Shown: positions 50,257 through 60,204 of the stretch, in pieces | Numbering within the stretch: the stretch's first letter is position 1 | How the letters are laid out: each line of letters begins with the position of its first letter | Assembly (NCBI RefSeq): GCF_041245805.1 | Contig: NZ_CP162490.1 | Location: forward strand, 4,565,001-4,629,000 | Direction: 5' to 3' | Origin: Xanthomonas sp. DAR 34887 | GTDB lineage: Bacteria; Pseudomonadota; Gammaproteobacteria; Xanthomonadales; Xanthomonadaceae | Length of the DNA stretch: 64,000 nucleotides | Position numbers and translations under genes: made by a program | The notes under the pieces: generated by a model | The model's database searches: none | The model's input: only the letters and a program-made list of their open reading frames with translations | Told to the model about the DNA's origin: nothing

Positions 50257-53094
50257 TCACGGCGCTGCCGCGGTGTCGCGCCCGTCCACGAACGCAAGCT
50301 GCAGCGCCGCCGCCGCATCGCGGATCGCCGCGCGCGCCGCGTCGAGCGCCGCGGTGCGCGCGGTCAAGCGCGGGCGCCGGTCCAGCGTGCAGGACAGGCC
50401 TGCGTCCACCAATGTGTCGTGCGCGACATGCAGGCGCTGCGCGCGCTCCGCGGCCACCCAGCCGCTGGCGGCCAGCGCGTCGATCAATGCGGGCGTCGTG
50501 CGCGGCACGGTCAGCTCGGGATGCTGCGCGGCGCCGAGCAGCACCCCGGCCTGCAGCAGGAATTCCAGGTCGACCAGGCCGCCGGCGCCCTGCTTCAGGT
50601 CGAAACGCGCGGCATCGCTGCGGTCCAGCTCGGCGCGCATGCGCGCGCGCATTTTCACCACGTCCTCGCGCAGCTGCGCCGCATCGCGCGGGCGCGCCAG
50701 GGTCTGCGCCCGCACCTGCTCGAAGTGCTGCAGCAACGCGGCATCGCCGGCCACGCCGCGCGCGCGCACCAGCGCCTGGTGTTCCCAGGTCCAGGCGCGC
50801 TCGCGCTGGTACTCGGTATAGCTGGCCAGCGACGATACCAGCGCGCCCTTGCCGCCGTCCGGGCGCAGGCGCACGTCGATGTCGTACAGGCGGCCGCCGC
50901 CGGTGACCGCACCGAGCAAGGCGATCACCTTCTGCGCCAGGCGCGCGAACCAGCGCCCGCTCTCCAGCGGACGCGGCCCGGTGGAGGCCTCCGCGCCGGC
51001 GGCATGGTCGTACAGGAACACCAGGTCCAGGTCCGAGCCGATGCCCAGTTCGATGCCGCCGAGGCTGCCGTAGCCGACGATCGCGAAGCTGCCGCCCGGC
51101 ACTTCGCCATGGGCGGCGGCCAACTCGCCGCGGGCCAGGCGCAACACGGTCAACACCACCGCTTCGGCCAGTTCGGCGAGTTGGCGGGCGCTGTGCACCG
51201 CCGGTTGGCGCCGATCCAGCGCGGCCAACGCGATGCGGAAACTCAGTGCCTGGCGCGCTTCGTTGAGGCCGCGCAGGGCGGCTTCCGGATCGTCGCCGGC
51301 AGCGGCGACCGCGCTGTCGCACAGCCGCTGCATCGCCGTCCGATCCGGCATCGGCCCGGCAACGCGGCTGTCGAGCAGTTCGTCCAGCAGCAGCGGATAC
51401 GCGACCAAACGTTCGGACAGGAACGCGCTGCGCGCCAGCACGTCGACCAACCGCGCCAGCGCGCTGGGCTGTTCGTCGAGCAAGGCCAGATAGCTGGCGC
51501 GGCGCAGGATCGCCTGCAGCAGGCCGAGCACGCGGTGCAACGCGGCATCGGCCTGCGGCGAACGCGCGGCGGCGTGCAGCAAGGCCGGCAGCACCCGATC
51601 CAGCCGCGCGCGCGCCGCGTCCGACAGCGTGCGCACGCCCAGCGATTGCACGAAGCCGCGCAGCGCCTGGTCGGCGCCCTCGGCATCGGCGAAGCCGGCG
51701 GCGGCCAACACCTGCGCGTCGGCGTCGTCCGGCAGGCCGCGCCAGTAGCTGGCCAGCGCATCCGGCGCCACGGCCTGTACCCGCGGCGCCAGCAACTCGG
51801 CGAATTCGGCGGCGACGCGGTCGCGCTGCACCTGCAACGCGGCATACAGCTGCGCCCAATCGGCATAGCCGAGACCGAGCGCGATGCGCGCGCGATCCAG
51901 CGGATCTTCCGGCAGCGCATGGGTCTGCGCGTCGCGCAGCATCTGCAGGCGGTTTTCGACCTGGCGCAGGAAGCGGTACGCGTGGGCCAGCGCCGCGCCA
52001 TCCTCGGCCGCGACCTGGGCGCCGGCGACCAACGCCTGCAGCGCGGGCAACAGGCGGCGCTCGCGCAGCGCCGGTTCGCGGCCGCCGCGGATCAGTTGCA
52101 GCGACTGCACCAGGAATTCGATCTCGCGGATGCCGCCGGGACCGCGCTTGATGTCGTCGAGGCGATCGTGGCGCGCGACTTCGGCGGTGATCGCCGCCTT
52201 CATCTCGCGCAATCCATCCAGTGCGGTGAAGTCGAGGTAGCGCCGGTACACGAACGGGCGCAGCGTCTGCAGCCAGTCCTCGCCGGCGGCGATGTCGCCG
52301 GCCACCGCGCGCGCCTTCAGCCATGCATAGCGCTCCCAGTCGCGGCCCTCGCGCTGGAAGTAGTGGTCCATGCCGGCGAACGACAGCGCCACCCGCCCAG
52401 CCGTGCCGAACGGGCGCAGGCGCAGGTCCACGCGGTGTGAGAAACCATCGGCGGTGGTCTCGTCCAGCAGCCGCGCCAGGCGCTGGCCGAGGCGCGCGAA
52501 GTATTCCTCGGCGGCCAGCGCACGCGCGCCATCGGATTCGCCGCCCTGCGGATAGGCGTAGACCAGGTCCACGTCCGAGGAGAAGTTCAGCTCGCCGCCG
52601 CCGAGCTTGCCCAGGCCGAACACCACCAGCCGCTGCGCGCTGCCGTCGGCGGCACGGACCACGCCGTGGCGCGTGGCGAATTCGCCTTCCAGCGCCTGCA
52701 ACGCGATGCCCAGGCAGGTCTCGGCCAACTGCGTGCTGCCGGCCAGGGTCGCATCGACATCGTCCAGGCCCAGCACGTCGCGCCACACCAGCCGCGCCGA
52801 GGCCGCCGCGCGATAGCGGCGCAGTTGCGCCGGCCACGCCGCCGGCTGCGCCGGATCCAGCTGCGGCACCGGCAGCGGCGGCGGATCGGGCTGCGCCAGG
52901 TGCTCGAGCAACGGCGGTTGCCGGCATAGCGTGTCGAGCAGGAAGTCGCTGGCGAGCACCGCGCGCTGCAGGTCGGCGTCGAAGCCCGGGCGATCGGGCC
53001 AGGGCCGCGCGCCGGTGGCCTGGCGCAAACGCGCCAGGTTGCGGTCGAGCAAGGGTTGCAGCGTGTCGGGGACAAGCGGGGAAGATGCGGGCAT
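50257..53094 (-). CDS. glnE: Bifunctional glutamine synthetase adenylyltransferase/adenylyl-removing enzyme
   Basis: Encodes 945 residues, the expected length. Two nucleotidyltransferase domains: N-terminal adenylyl-removing domain with GLGKLGGGELNFSSDVDLVY (about 158), C-terminal adenylylating domain with GYGSLGGIELGIGSDLDLVF (about 673), each keeping the G..(G/S)..E....DxD metal site. It adjusts glutamine synthetase activity to nitrogen status together with PII. MPASSPLVPDTLQPLLDRNL is chosen as the start over an ATG at 53139. Ends 16 bp from the convergent gene at 50240. Confidence 0.95.
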   Translation of the reverse strand: MPASSPLVPDTLQPLLDRNLARLRQATGARPWPDRPGFDADLQRAVLASDFLLDTLCRQPPLLEHLAQPDPPPLPVPQLDPAQPAAWPAQLRRYRAAASARLVWRDVLGLDDVDATLAGSTQLAETCLGIALQALEGEFATRHGVVRAADGSAQRLVVFGLGKLGGGELNFSSDVDLVYAYPQGGESDGARALAAEEYFARLGQRLARLLDETTADGFSHRVDLRLRPFGTAGRVALSFAGMDHYFQREGRDWERYAWLKARAVAGDIAAGEDWLQTLRPFVYRRYLDFTALDGLREMKAAITAEVARHDRLDDIKRGPGGIREIEFLVQSLQLIRGGREPALRERRLLPALQALVAGAQVAAEDGAALAHAYRFLRQVENRLQMLRDAQTHALPEDPLDRARIALGLGYADWAQLYAALQVQRDRVAAEFAELLAPRVQAVAPDALASYWRGLPDDADAQVLAAAGFADAEGADQALRGFVQSLGVRTLSDAARARLDRVLPALLHAAARSPQADAALHRVLGLLQAILRRASYLALLDEQPSALARLVDVLARSAFLSERLVAYPLLLDELLDSRVAGPMPDRTAMQRLCDSAVAAAGDDPEAALRGLNEARQALSFRIALAALDRRQPAVHSARQLAELAEAVVLTVLRLARGELAAAHGEVPGGSFAIVGYGSLGGIELGIGSDLDLVFLYDHAAGAEASTGPRPLESGRWFARLAQKVIALLGAVTGGGRLYDIDVRLRPDGGKGALVSSLASYTEYQRERAWTWEHQALVRARGVAGDAALLQHFEQVRAQTLARPRDAAQLREDVVKMRARMRAELDRSDAARFDLKQGAGGLVDLEFLLQAGVLLGAAQHPELTVPRTTPALIDALAASGWVAAERAQRLHVAHDTLVDAGLSCTLDRRPRLTARTAALDAARAAIRDAAAALQLAFVDGRDTAAAP

Positions 53095-53282
53095 CCGTCG
53101 ATTCTGGCATCCCGGCGCGCCGGCAGACAGAGGCCGCACTGCGCATCCACGAGGCGATCGGCCGAGCCGCAGGCAGAATCAGGCGATGGCGCGTCGTACA
53201 CGATGGCCGACCACGCCTGGCGCCTTGCGAAAGCGCGGCCTGAAAAGTCGACGCGGTGCTCTGGGTTAACCAAACTCCAGGC

Positions 53283-53316
53283 AAAAAAAAGCCCGCTTGC
53301 AGCGAACTGCCAGCGG
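53283..53316 (-). terminator. Strong terminator with no annotated gene before it
   Basis: Stem GCCCGCT/AGCGGGC with a run of A at 53283-53289 (T-run on the minus strand). It lies upstream of glnE, and no minus-strand gene ends before it until 53815. The 720-bp gap 53095-53814 otherwise holds composite repeat copy C. It may end a small RNA read from about 53400-53540. Confidence 0.55.
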
Positions 53317-53547
53317 GCCTTGCTCCCTCCCCCACGTCGGGATGCAGGTTGATCTTGGGCGCTTTTTTTGCACATTGCACGCTGCACTGCAAAATGAAAC
53401 CGGGCGGTACATTCTGCTGCGATGCAGTATGCGGCGACGTCCTGTCTTCACAGCCTCAGGTCCTTATACAACGTGCCCTGCACCTGGCGCGTAAACCTCG
53501 CCGTCCCACCTGAGCGTGTCGGATGTGCTTGGCGAAACGATCGCCAC

Positions 53548-53816
53548 ATGCTGCCCAGCCCGCAGGTTACGGCATCGATCCGTGCGGGATGCGATGGGCA
53601 AAAGACGCATTGGCGGTGGACTCGGTGGCGCTGCGGCCGCGCTTTTCATGGGCGTCTTGCATCACGGCCACTTCGTCCTCCTGTCGCGGCTGAAGCCGCT
53701 CCTACACATGCGCGCCGTGCTCTTGTAGGAGCGGCTTCAGCCACGACAGGAAAAAGGAACACGCCATCGCCAAGCGCAGCGTGCAGCTTCCAGATGGAGG
53801 TATTAAAGGTGCCCTT
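53548..53816. repeat. MITE-like composite repeat, copy C (left end missing)
   Basis: Shares with copies A, B and D the internal landmarks, the facing REP pair (about 53681-53750) and the right end GGTGCCC. The right end runs into the stop codon (53815-53817) of the AsmA-like gene, so its last bases are part of that gene's 3' end. Confidence 0.7.
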
Positions 53817-56037
53817 ATGGCGGCGTCGGCGCCGGAGCGGGCAGCGTGTCCGACAGCCACGCCGGTTGCCGCTCGTACCATTCGCGTGCGCCGAGCAGAT
53901 GCCATTGCCGCTGCTCGCCGCGTAGCTCAACGCCGACACCGAGCACGCCCCAGCGCGCATACAGGTCGCCCTGGGTACCGGCGTCGCCGACGCGCAGCCG
54001 CGCGCGCAGCGACACGCGCTGGTTTTCCGCCTGCAGGCGATCCAGCCACAGCGCGTCCTTGCGCCAGCGCAGCTGGCCGCTGGCATCCAGCTCGCCGGCA
54101 TCGGCCAGCTTGAGCAGCCAGGCCGGCGCATCGCTGCGCTGCGCGAACACCGCCAGCACCGGACCGGCATCGCGCATCTGGATCTGCACCTGCGCATCGG
54201 CCTGCGTGGCCGGGGTCGCGGCGATGCGCCCCTGCGGCACGCGCAGCGTGGCCCACCAGTCGCGCTGCCTGGCGCCGTCGCCGTAGCGCACGCCCTGCAG
54301 GCGCAGCGTGCTGCCGCTCAGGTCGAAACGCTTGCCGTGCAGTTCCGCGCGGCGCAGCCGCGCCGCGAGATCCAGGTCGCCCGTCAGCGTCAGTCCGGCC
54401 GCCTGCAGCTGCGCCTGGCGGCCGCGCATGCGGACGCTGCCTTCGCCCACCTGCCCGGCCGCATCCAGCTGCAGATCGCCGCTGAGCGATCCGCTGCCGC
54501 CGAGCACGCGCACCTGCGATGCCGGCAGGTAGCGGTTGTAGGCGCGCAGGTCCGGCACGCGCGCATCGTCGAAGCGCATGCGTGCCTGCAACGATTCCTT
54601 CAGCGTCGCCAGCGCACCGTCGCCCTGCAGATCCAGGCGCAGGTTCTCGCCCTGCACGAAGATCGCCTTGGGTTCGGCCAGCGGCGCCAGGGCGAAGGTG
54701 TGCATGCGCACGTCGACCTGCGTGCGCGGCTGCGCGGCCGTGCCGACGATGCGCCCGGCCGCCTGCGCCTGGCCGCGGATGCGCAGCCGCAGCACATCGG
54801 CCACGGCCTGCACGTCGGGCACGTCGAGGCGGCTGCCGGGCTGCAACGCGCCGTGCGCCAGGCGCAGATCGGCGGACACGTCGCCGCCGCCATCGAGCCG
54901 GAACCATGGCTTGCGGACCAGCAGGTCGCTGATCCAGTTCAGCGATTCGAAATGCCAGCGTCCCTGCACCGTGCCGGACAGGCGCGGCAGCAACGCCGCG
55001 GGATCGGCGAACGGCACGCTGCGCCCGGCGATGCGCACATCGGCCTCGAGCATGCTGCGCGGATCGACCTGCCCGGGCAGGCGCGCGCGCAGCCGGATGT
55101 CGCGATCGACGTCGAGCAGCAGCGCCAGCACGCCGCGATCGGTGGCGCCGACGCCGGCGTGCAGCGGCACGCGCCAGTTGAGCTTGCTGCCCGGCTGCAG
55201 TTCGCCGCGCACCATGCGCAGGTTCGCCTCCACGTGGCCGAGGCCAGGCTCGGTGCTCAAGCGCGTCTGCGCCCCGGCGGTGTCGATGCGCAGCGCCACG
55301 CTGCGCCCGTGCAGCTGCAGCGCCAGGTCGGCGATGCCGAGCTTGCGCAGGCCTGGCGCCTGCGCCCGGTAGTGGCGCGGGAACGAGAAGCGCGCGTCCA
55401 GGTGCGCCTGGTCGGCGATCTGGCGCTTGCCGTAGCGCACGCTGGCGTCGTCGAACACGATCTGCGACGGGAACAGTTCCGACGGCCCGCCCTTGAGCTG
55501 TTTGAGGAAGCCGACCGTGCCATGGCCTTTGCCTTCGACCGCCAGCTCGCCGAAGCGCGCGCGGCGCAGCGTGCCGCTGTGGATCGCGTCGAAGCGCAGG
55601 GTCCAACCCTGGTCGCTGGGCGGCGGCGGCGGGATGGCGTCGGCGACGCGGTCGATCTCGCCGATCACGTTCACCGCCTCCAACCATGGCAGACGCACCT
55701 CGCGGTGCAGCAGCGGCAACAGCGCGATGCGCGCGCTGGCGCGATCGGCGCGCAGGGTCCAGACGCTGCGCTGCACGTGCCCGCGCATGCGCACGTCCCA
55801 CGCGGTGACGAAGCCCGGCAGTACGGTCAGCGCCGGGCCGGTCTGCATGCGGAATTTTTCCGGCTTGCGGTTGGTCGCCATGTCGAACAGCGGCGTGTTG
55901 AGGAACACGTTGCCCAACAGCAGGTACAGCAGATAGGCGATCAGCAGCCCGCGCAGCAGCAGGCGCAACGGACGCGGCCAGCGCCGGTAGCGTTCGAGGG
56001 CGGCGTTCGGCGAGAGGCGGGCGAAGGGCGGCACCAC
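53815..56037 (-). CDS. AsmA-like/TamB-related envelope protein
   Basis: Encodes 740 residues. An N-terminal TM helix (LRLLLRGLLIAYLLYLLLGNVFL) is followed by a long, repetitive beta-rich periplasmic part (IDTAGAQTRLSTEPGLGHVEANLRMVRGELQPGSKLNW; DLAARLRRAELHGKRFDLSGSTLRLQGV), typical of AsmA-like repeat-beta-groove proteins that carry lipids between membranes. The C-terminus is Pro-rich (DTLPAPAPTPP), directly at the composite repeat. Exact subfamily not determined. Confidence 0.65.
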   Translation of the reverse strand: MVPPFARLSPNAALERYRRWPRPLRLLLRGLLIAYLLYLLLGNVFLNTPLFDMATNRKPEKFRMQTGPALTVLPGFVTAWDVRMRGHVQRSVWTLRADRASARIALLPLLHREVRLPWLEAVNVIGEIDRVADAIPPPPPSDQGWTLRFDAIHSGTLRRARFGELAVEGKGHGTVGFLKQLKGGPSELFPSQIVFDDASVRYGKRQIADQAHLDARFSFPRHYRAQAPGLRKLGIADLALQLHGRSVALRIDTAGAQTRLSTEPGLGHVEANLRMVRGELQPGSKLNWRVPLHAGVGATDRGVLALLLDVDRDIRLRARLPGQVDPRSMLEADVRIAGRSVPFADPAALLPRLSGTVQGRWHFESLNWISDLLVRKPWFRLDGGGDVSADLRLAHGALQPGSRLDVPDVQAVADVLRLRIRGQAQAAGRIVGTAAQPRTQVDVRMHTFALAPLAEPKAIFVQGENLRLDLQGDGALATLKESLQARMRFDDARVPDLRAYNRYLPASQVRVLGGSGSLSGDLQLDAAGQVGEGSVRMRGRQAQLQAAGLTLTGDLDLAARLRRAELHGKRFDLSGSTLRLQGVRYGDGARQRDWWATLRVPQGRIAATPATQADAQVQIQMRDAGPVLAVFAQRSDAPAWLLKLADAGELDASGQLRWRKDALWLDRLQAENQRVSLRARLRVGDAGTQGDLYARWGVLGVGVELRGEQRQWHLLGAREWYERQPAWLSDTLPAPAPTPP

Positions 56038-56171
56038 GGCACTATCGCCGCGCCACGGCGTGGGCCGCGTGAAAGCGGGCCGGCAGCGGCACCAGCGGGC
56101 CGGCGCCGCAAACCCAGGCCCGGTGTGATCCGCGATAATTGCGGTTTCCTCCTCCTGTCACGGTCGCCCCC

Positions 56172-57692
56172 ATGTCCGCCGAACGCATCCTCCACCCGCG
56201 CCTGCGCGAGCGCATCGTCACCGCCGAGGCCGCCGCCGCGCTGATCCAGCCCGGCGAGACGGTGGCGATGAGCGGCTTCACCGGCTCGGGCTACCCGAAG
56301 GCGGTGCCGATCGCGCTGGCGCAGCGGATCGAGGCCGCGCACCTGCAGGGCCAGGCGTTCAAGATCCGGCTGATGACCGGCGCTTCCACCGCGCCGGAAC
56401 TGGACGGCGCGCTGGCCAAGGCCGAGGGCATCGCCATGCGCATGCCGTTCCAGTCCGACCCGGACGCACGCCAGCGGATCAACGCCGGCACCCTGGACTA
56501 CATCGACATCCACCTCAGCCACGTCGCCCAGCACGTGTGGTTCGGCTTCTACGGCCAGATCGACACCGCGGTGGTGGAAGTGGCCGGCATCCGCGCCGAC
56601 GGCAGCCTGATCCCGTCCACCTCGATCGGCAACAACAAGACCTGGCTGGACCTGGCCAAGAAGGTGATCGTCGAGGTCAACGACTGGCAGCCGGCCGGCA
56701 TCGACGGCATGCACGACGTGTACTACGGCACCGCGCTGCCGCCGCAGCGCAAGCCGATCCCGCTGCTGCACGCCGAAGACCGCATCGGCGAGCCGTCGCT
56801 GCGCTGCGATCCGGACAAGATCGTGGCGGTGGTGCGCACCCACGGCCCCGACCGCAACAGCCCGTTCACCCCGGCCGATGCCACCAGCGAGCGCATCGCC
56901 GCGCACCTGATCGACTTCCTCCAGCACGAAGTGCGCAAGGGCCGGCTGCCGGCCAACCTGCTGCCGCTGCAGTCGGGCGTGGGCAATATTCCCAACGCGG
57001 TGCTTGCCGGCCTGGCCAGCAGCGGGTTCCGCGACCTGAGCGCCTTCACCGAGGTGATCCAGGACGGCATGCTCGACCTGCTGCGCAGCGGCGTGCTGAA
57101 GGTGGCCTCGTGCACCGGTTTCGCGCTGAGTCCGGAGGCGAACGAGGAGTTCAAGCGCAACATCGACTTCTATCGCGAGCGCATCATCCTGCGCACGCAG
57201 GAGATCTCCAATCATCCGGAACTGGTGCGGCGGCTGGGCTGCATCGGCATGAACGGCATGATCGAAGCCGACCTGTACGGCAACGTCAATTCCACCCACG
57301 TGATGGGCAGCCGCATCATGAACGGCATCGGCGGCTCCGGCGACTTCGCCCGCAATGGCTTCCTGTCGATCTTCCTCAGTCCCAGCACCGCCAAGCACGG
57401 CAGCATCTCGGCGATCGTGCCGATGGTCAGCCACGTGGACCACACCGAGCACGACGTCTCCATCATCGTCACCGAACACGGCCTGGCCGATCTGCGCGGC
57501 CTGCCGCCGCGGCACCGCGCCCGGCAACTGATCGACCACTGCGTGGACCCGAGCTACCGTGCGCAGCTGGAAGACTATTTCGACCGCGCCCTGCACGGCA
57601 GCTACGGCAAGCACACCCCGCACCTGCTGCCCGAAGCCCTGTCCTGGCATCAGCGCTGGCTGGATACCGGGACGATGCACGCGGCGAAGTGA
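56172..57692 (+). CDS. Acetyl-CoA hydrolase/succinyl-CoA:acetate CoA-transferase family
   Basis: Encodes 506 residues. Start MSAERILHPRLRERIVTAEAAAALIQPGETVAMSGFTGSGYPKAVP. Class I CoA-transferase features: GNNKTWLDLAKKVIVEVNDWQ, LPLQSGVGNIPNAVLAGL, and GFRDLSAFTEVIQDGMLDLL with the active-site Glu in FTEVIQDG, then GGSGDFARNGFLSIF. It moves CoA between acetate and succinate or hydrolyses acetyl-CoA; sequence suggests the AarC/Cat1 type. Divergent from the AsmA-like gene. Confidence 0.9.
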   Translation: MSAERILHPRLRERIVTAEAAAALIQPGETVAMSGFTGSGYPKAVPIALAQRIEAAHLQGQAFKIRLMTGASTAPELDGALAKAEGIAMRMPFQSDPDARQRINAGTLDYIDIHLSHVAQHVWFGFYGQIDTAVVEVAGIRADGSLIPSTSIGNNKTWLDLAKKVIVEVNDWQPAGIDGMHDVYYGTALPPQRKPIPLLHAEDRIGEPSLRCDPDKIVAVVRTHGPDRNSPFTPADATSERIAAHLIDFLQHEVRKGRLPANLLPLQSGVGNIPNAVLAGLASSGFRDLSAFTEVIQDGMLDLLRSGVLKVASCTGFALSPEANEEFKRNIDFYRERIILRTQEISNHPELVRRLGCIGMNGMIEADLYGNVNSTHVMGSRIMNGIGGSGDFARNGFLSIFLSPSTAKHGSISAIVPMVSHVDHTEHDVSIIVTEHGLADLRGLPPRHRARQLIDHCVDPSYRAQLEDYFDRALHGSYGKHTPHLLPEALSWHQRWLDTGTMHAAK

Positions 57693-57834
57693 GTCCGCGC
57701 CGCTGCGGAGCGACATCGGCCGACCATCGGTAGCGGCAGGGCGCAGCTGTCGCCGCCACGCAACGCGCCTCCTCTAAGGTCTGCGCAGAACGCCACCAAG
57801 CCACCTGGGCGCACAACCGACGTATCCTTCGCCG

Positions 57835-58998
57835 ATGCTGACTTCCCTGGCCGTCTCCAACTATCGCTCCCTGCGCGACCTGGTTCTGCCGCTCTCCGGG
57901 TTGACGCTGGTCACCGGCGCCAACGGCAGCGGGAAATCGAACGTCTACCGCGCACTGCGGCTGCTGGCGGAGACGGCACAAGGCGCCGTCATCGCCGCAC
58001 TGGCGCGCGAAGGCGGGCTACCGTCGGCCTTGTGGGCAGGACCGGAACGGATCGGGCGCGCGGTCAAACGCGGCGAGCATCCGGTCGAAGGGACGGTCAG
58101 GCAGCAACCGGTCAGCCTGAAGTTGGGCTATGCCAGCGATCAATTCAGCTATGCGATCGACCTCGGGCTACCGCTGCCATCGTCGTCGGCGTTCGCGCTG
58201 GACCCCCAGATCAAACGCGAATGCATCTGGGCCGGGCCGTTCCTGCGGCCTGCGGCATTGCTGGTGGACCGCAGCGGACCTGCGGTGCGGATGCGCGATC
58301 GCGCCGGACGCTGGGTCGACGCCGAGGCCGGCATCGCCAGTTTCGACAGCGTGCTGGCGCAGTTCTCCGATCCGCGCGCCAGCCCCGAGATGCACACGGT
58401 GCGGGAGAGCATTCGCCGCTGGCGCTTCTACGATCATTTCCGCACCGATGTCGCAGCACCCGCGCGCACCGCGCAGATCGGAACGCATACCCCGGTGCTG
58501 AGCAACGACGGCGCCGACCTTGCCGCGGCGCTGCAGACCATTCTCGAGATCGGCGATGCCGAACGATTGCACGAGGCGATCGACGATGCCTTCCCCGGCG
58601 CCACGCTGTCGGTGGAGGTGGCGGCCGGGCGCTTCGATCTCGCGATGCGCCAGCACGGCCTGCTGCGCCCGCTGTCCGCGGCCGAACTGTCCGACGGCAC
58701 CCTGCGCTACCTGCTGTGGATCTCGGCCCTGCTGACCCCACGCCCGCCGGAGCTGCTGGTGCTCAACGAACCGGAAGCGAGCCTGCATCCGGATCTGCTG
58801 CCGGCGCTGGCACGCTTGATCGGCGCGGCGGCACGGCACGCACAGATCATCGTGGTCTCGCATGCCAGCCGCCTGATCGCCGCGCTGGAGCAGCAGCCGG
58901 ACTGCCTGCACCACATGCTGGTCAAGGAGCACGGCCAGAGCGACGTGGCAGGCCTGCGCGAGCTCGACCGCCCCGCATGGCATTGGCCTGCGCGCTGA
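57835..58998 (+). CDS. AAA ATPase of the RecF/ABC type
   Basis: Encodes 387 residues. Walker A GANGSGKSN at about 30, ABC-type signature LSDGTLRYL (about 283), Walker B LLVLNEPEASLHPDLLPAL, then the H-loop VVSHASRLI. The layout is of AAA_21-type ATPases. No TOPRIM or nuclease domain and no partner gene nearby, so role in DNA repair or defence cannot be claimed. No signal or TM segment. Confidence 0.8.
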   Translation: MLTSLAVSNYRSLRDLVLPLSGLTLVTGANGSGKSNVYRALRLLAETAQGAVIAALAREGGLPSALWAGPERIGRAVKRGEHPVEGTVRQQPVSLKLGYASDQFSYAIDLGLPLPSSSAFALDPQIKRECIWAGPFLRPAALLVDRSGPAVRMRDRAGRWVDAEAGIASFDSVLAQFSDPRASPEMHTVRESIRRWRFYDHFRTDVAAPARTAQIGTHTPVLSNDGADLAAALQTILEIGDAERLHEAIDDAFPGATLSVEVAAGRFDLAMRQHGLLRPLSAAELSDGTLRYLLWISALLTPRPPELLVLNEPEASLHPDLLPALARLIGAAARHAQIIVVSHASRLIAALEQQPDCLHHMLVKEHGQSDVAGLRELDRPAWHWPAR

Positions 58999-59209
58999 GC
59001 CGCGCCTGTCGCTGCACATCAGGAAACAAAGCAGTGCGGGGCGCGCTTCGATGTAGTCGGTGAGAATGGCCGGCATCGCGCCGCGCGGTTCGACACGCGA
59101 GGCGGTACGGCAGTCGGCGCACCGCGGCGTCGCTCCATCGGCGCGTGTCGCGACCGCAAGCAGGCCGCAAGCAGCTGGCAATGCGCCGTGACTTGCCGAT
59201 AATGCGCCG

Positions 59210-59479
59210 ATGGCCCCTGCCTCGCCCTGGTTCCTGTATCTGATCGAATGCCGTAACGGCAGCTACTACGCGGGCATCACCACCGACCTGCAGGCCCGCT
59301 ACGCGGCGCACCTGCGCGGAACCGGCGCCAAGTACACGCGAGCGCATCCGCCGCTGCGCCTGCTCGCCAGCCGCGCCTACCCCGATCGCGCGGCCGCCTC
59401 GCGCGCGGAGTGGGCGATCAAGCAGTTGCCGCGCGCGCGCAAGCTGGCGTTCCTGAGCGCGGTCGGCGACACGCCCTAG
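59210..59479 (+). CDS. GIY-YIG nuclease family protein (UPF0213/YhbQ-like)
   Basis: Encodes 89 residues: WFLYLIECRNGSYYAGITTDLQARYAAHLRGTGAKYTRAHPPLRLL, with the YLI and YAG elements, Arg in LQARYAAH and a Glu in SRAEWAIK. Small stand-alone GIY-YIG proteins are usual in bacteria and may act on abasic DNA or RNA. A terminator-like structure lies 170 bp downstream. Confidence 0.88.
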   Translation: MAPASPWFLYLIECRNGSYYAGITTDLQARYAAHLRGTGAKYTRAHPPLRLLASRAYPDRAAASRAEWAIKQLPRARKLAFLSAVGDTP

Positions 59480-59649
59480 CCTTCCGCGCCCGAAGGCGCA
59501 TACGCCATGGCCTGCGTGCGGGCCGCTGATCCGCCGGCGCCAACGCGCTGAATCGATGCACAACTGGTTTTAACGCAACCCCAACACCTTGCCAGCCGCT
59601 GGCACACGCCGGCAAACCGTCGCCACGGCACGGGCGCATAAATTCACCA

Positions 59650-59716
59650 CCGGCCGGACGCCGTCGATGAAGAGGCTCTCTCCCTTTGGATTCGACGGCA
59701 CGGCCGGGTCTTTTTT
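59650..59716 (+). terminator. Long-stem terminator-like structure with U-run
   Basis: CCGGCCG(GAC)GCCGTCGA pairs with TCGACGGC(A)CGGCCGG across a 24-base loop, followed by TTTTTT (59711-59716). It could end the GIY-YIG transcript or be the 3' end of a small RNA. Within the 59480-60189 gap the remaining sequence shows only the left half of composite repeat copy D. Confidence 0.5.
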
Positions 59717-60204
59717 GGGCGACACGCAGCGGACACTCCGACGTTATGTGTAAACCGCCACGCGATCGATACCGCTTGGACGATCCGCACATGGCGCCGC
59801 GTCGGACACTTCCCCCCAGCCCATTGCCGGCATCGTCGGCATCTCGTAGCTGAAGCTGCATGCGAAGACGCGCGCCGCCTTCCGCGCGCGACGCGAGAGA
59901 GACCTCACCCCGCTGTCATCGGAATCGGACCGATCGGTCCTTCGTTCGTCGCGGCCGAAGGGCGCCTCTAATAAACCCTAAAAGCATGTCGATGCACTTG
60001 CGAGACGCCGACACGCCCAGCCTGCAGGTTCCGGCATCGAGACGTTCCAGATGCCGTGGAGTGTCAAAGGCATGGCGGTAGACGGTGGTGTTGTGGCCGC
60101 GTTTTTCATGGACGCCTTGGCATCATGGCCACTTCGTCCTTCTGTCGCGGCTGAAGCCGCTCCTACAAGAGCACCGCGCGCATGTGTAGATACCGTCTTC
60201 CGGC

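Noticed and set aside
50150..53392. A 1,080-codon frame overlapping glnE on the same strand
   Set aside because: Arg/Ala/Gly-rich out-of-frame shadow; glnE's frame carries all family motifs.
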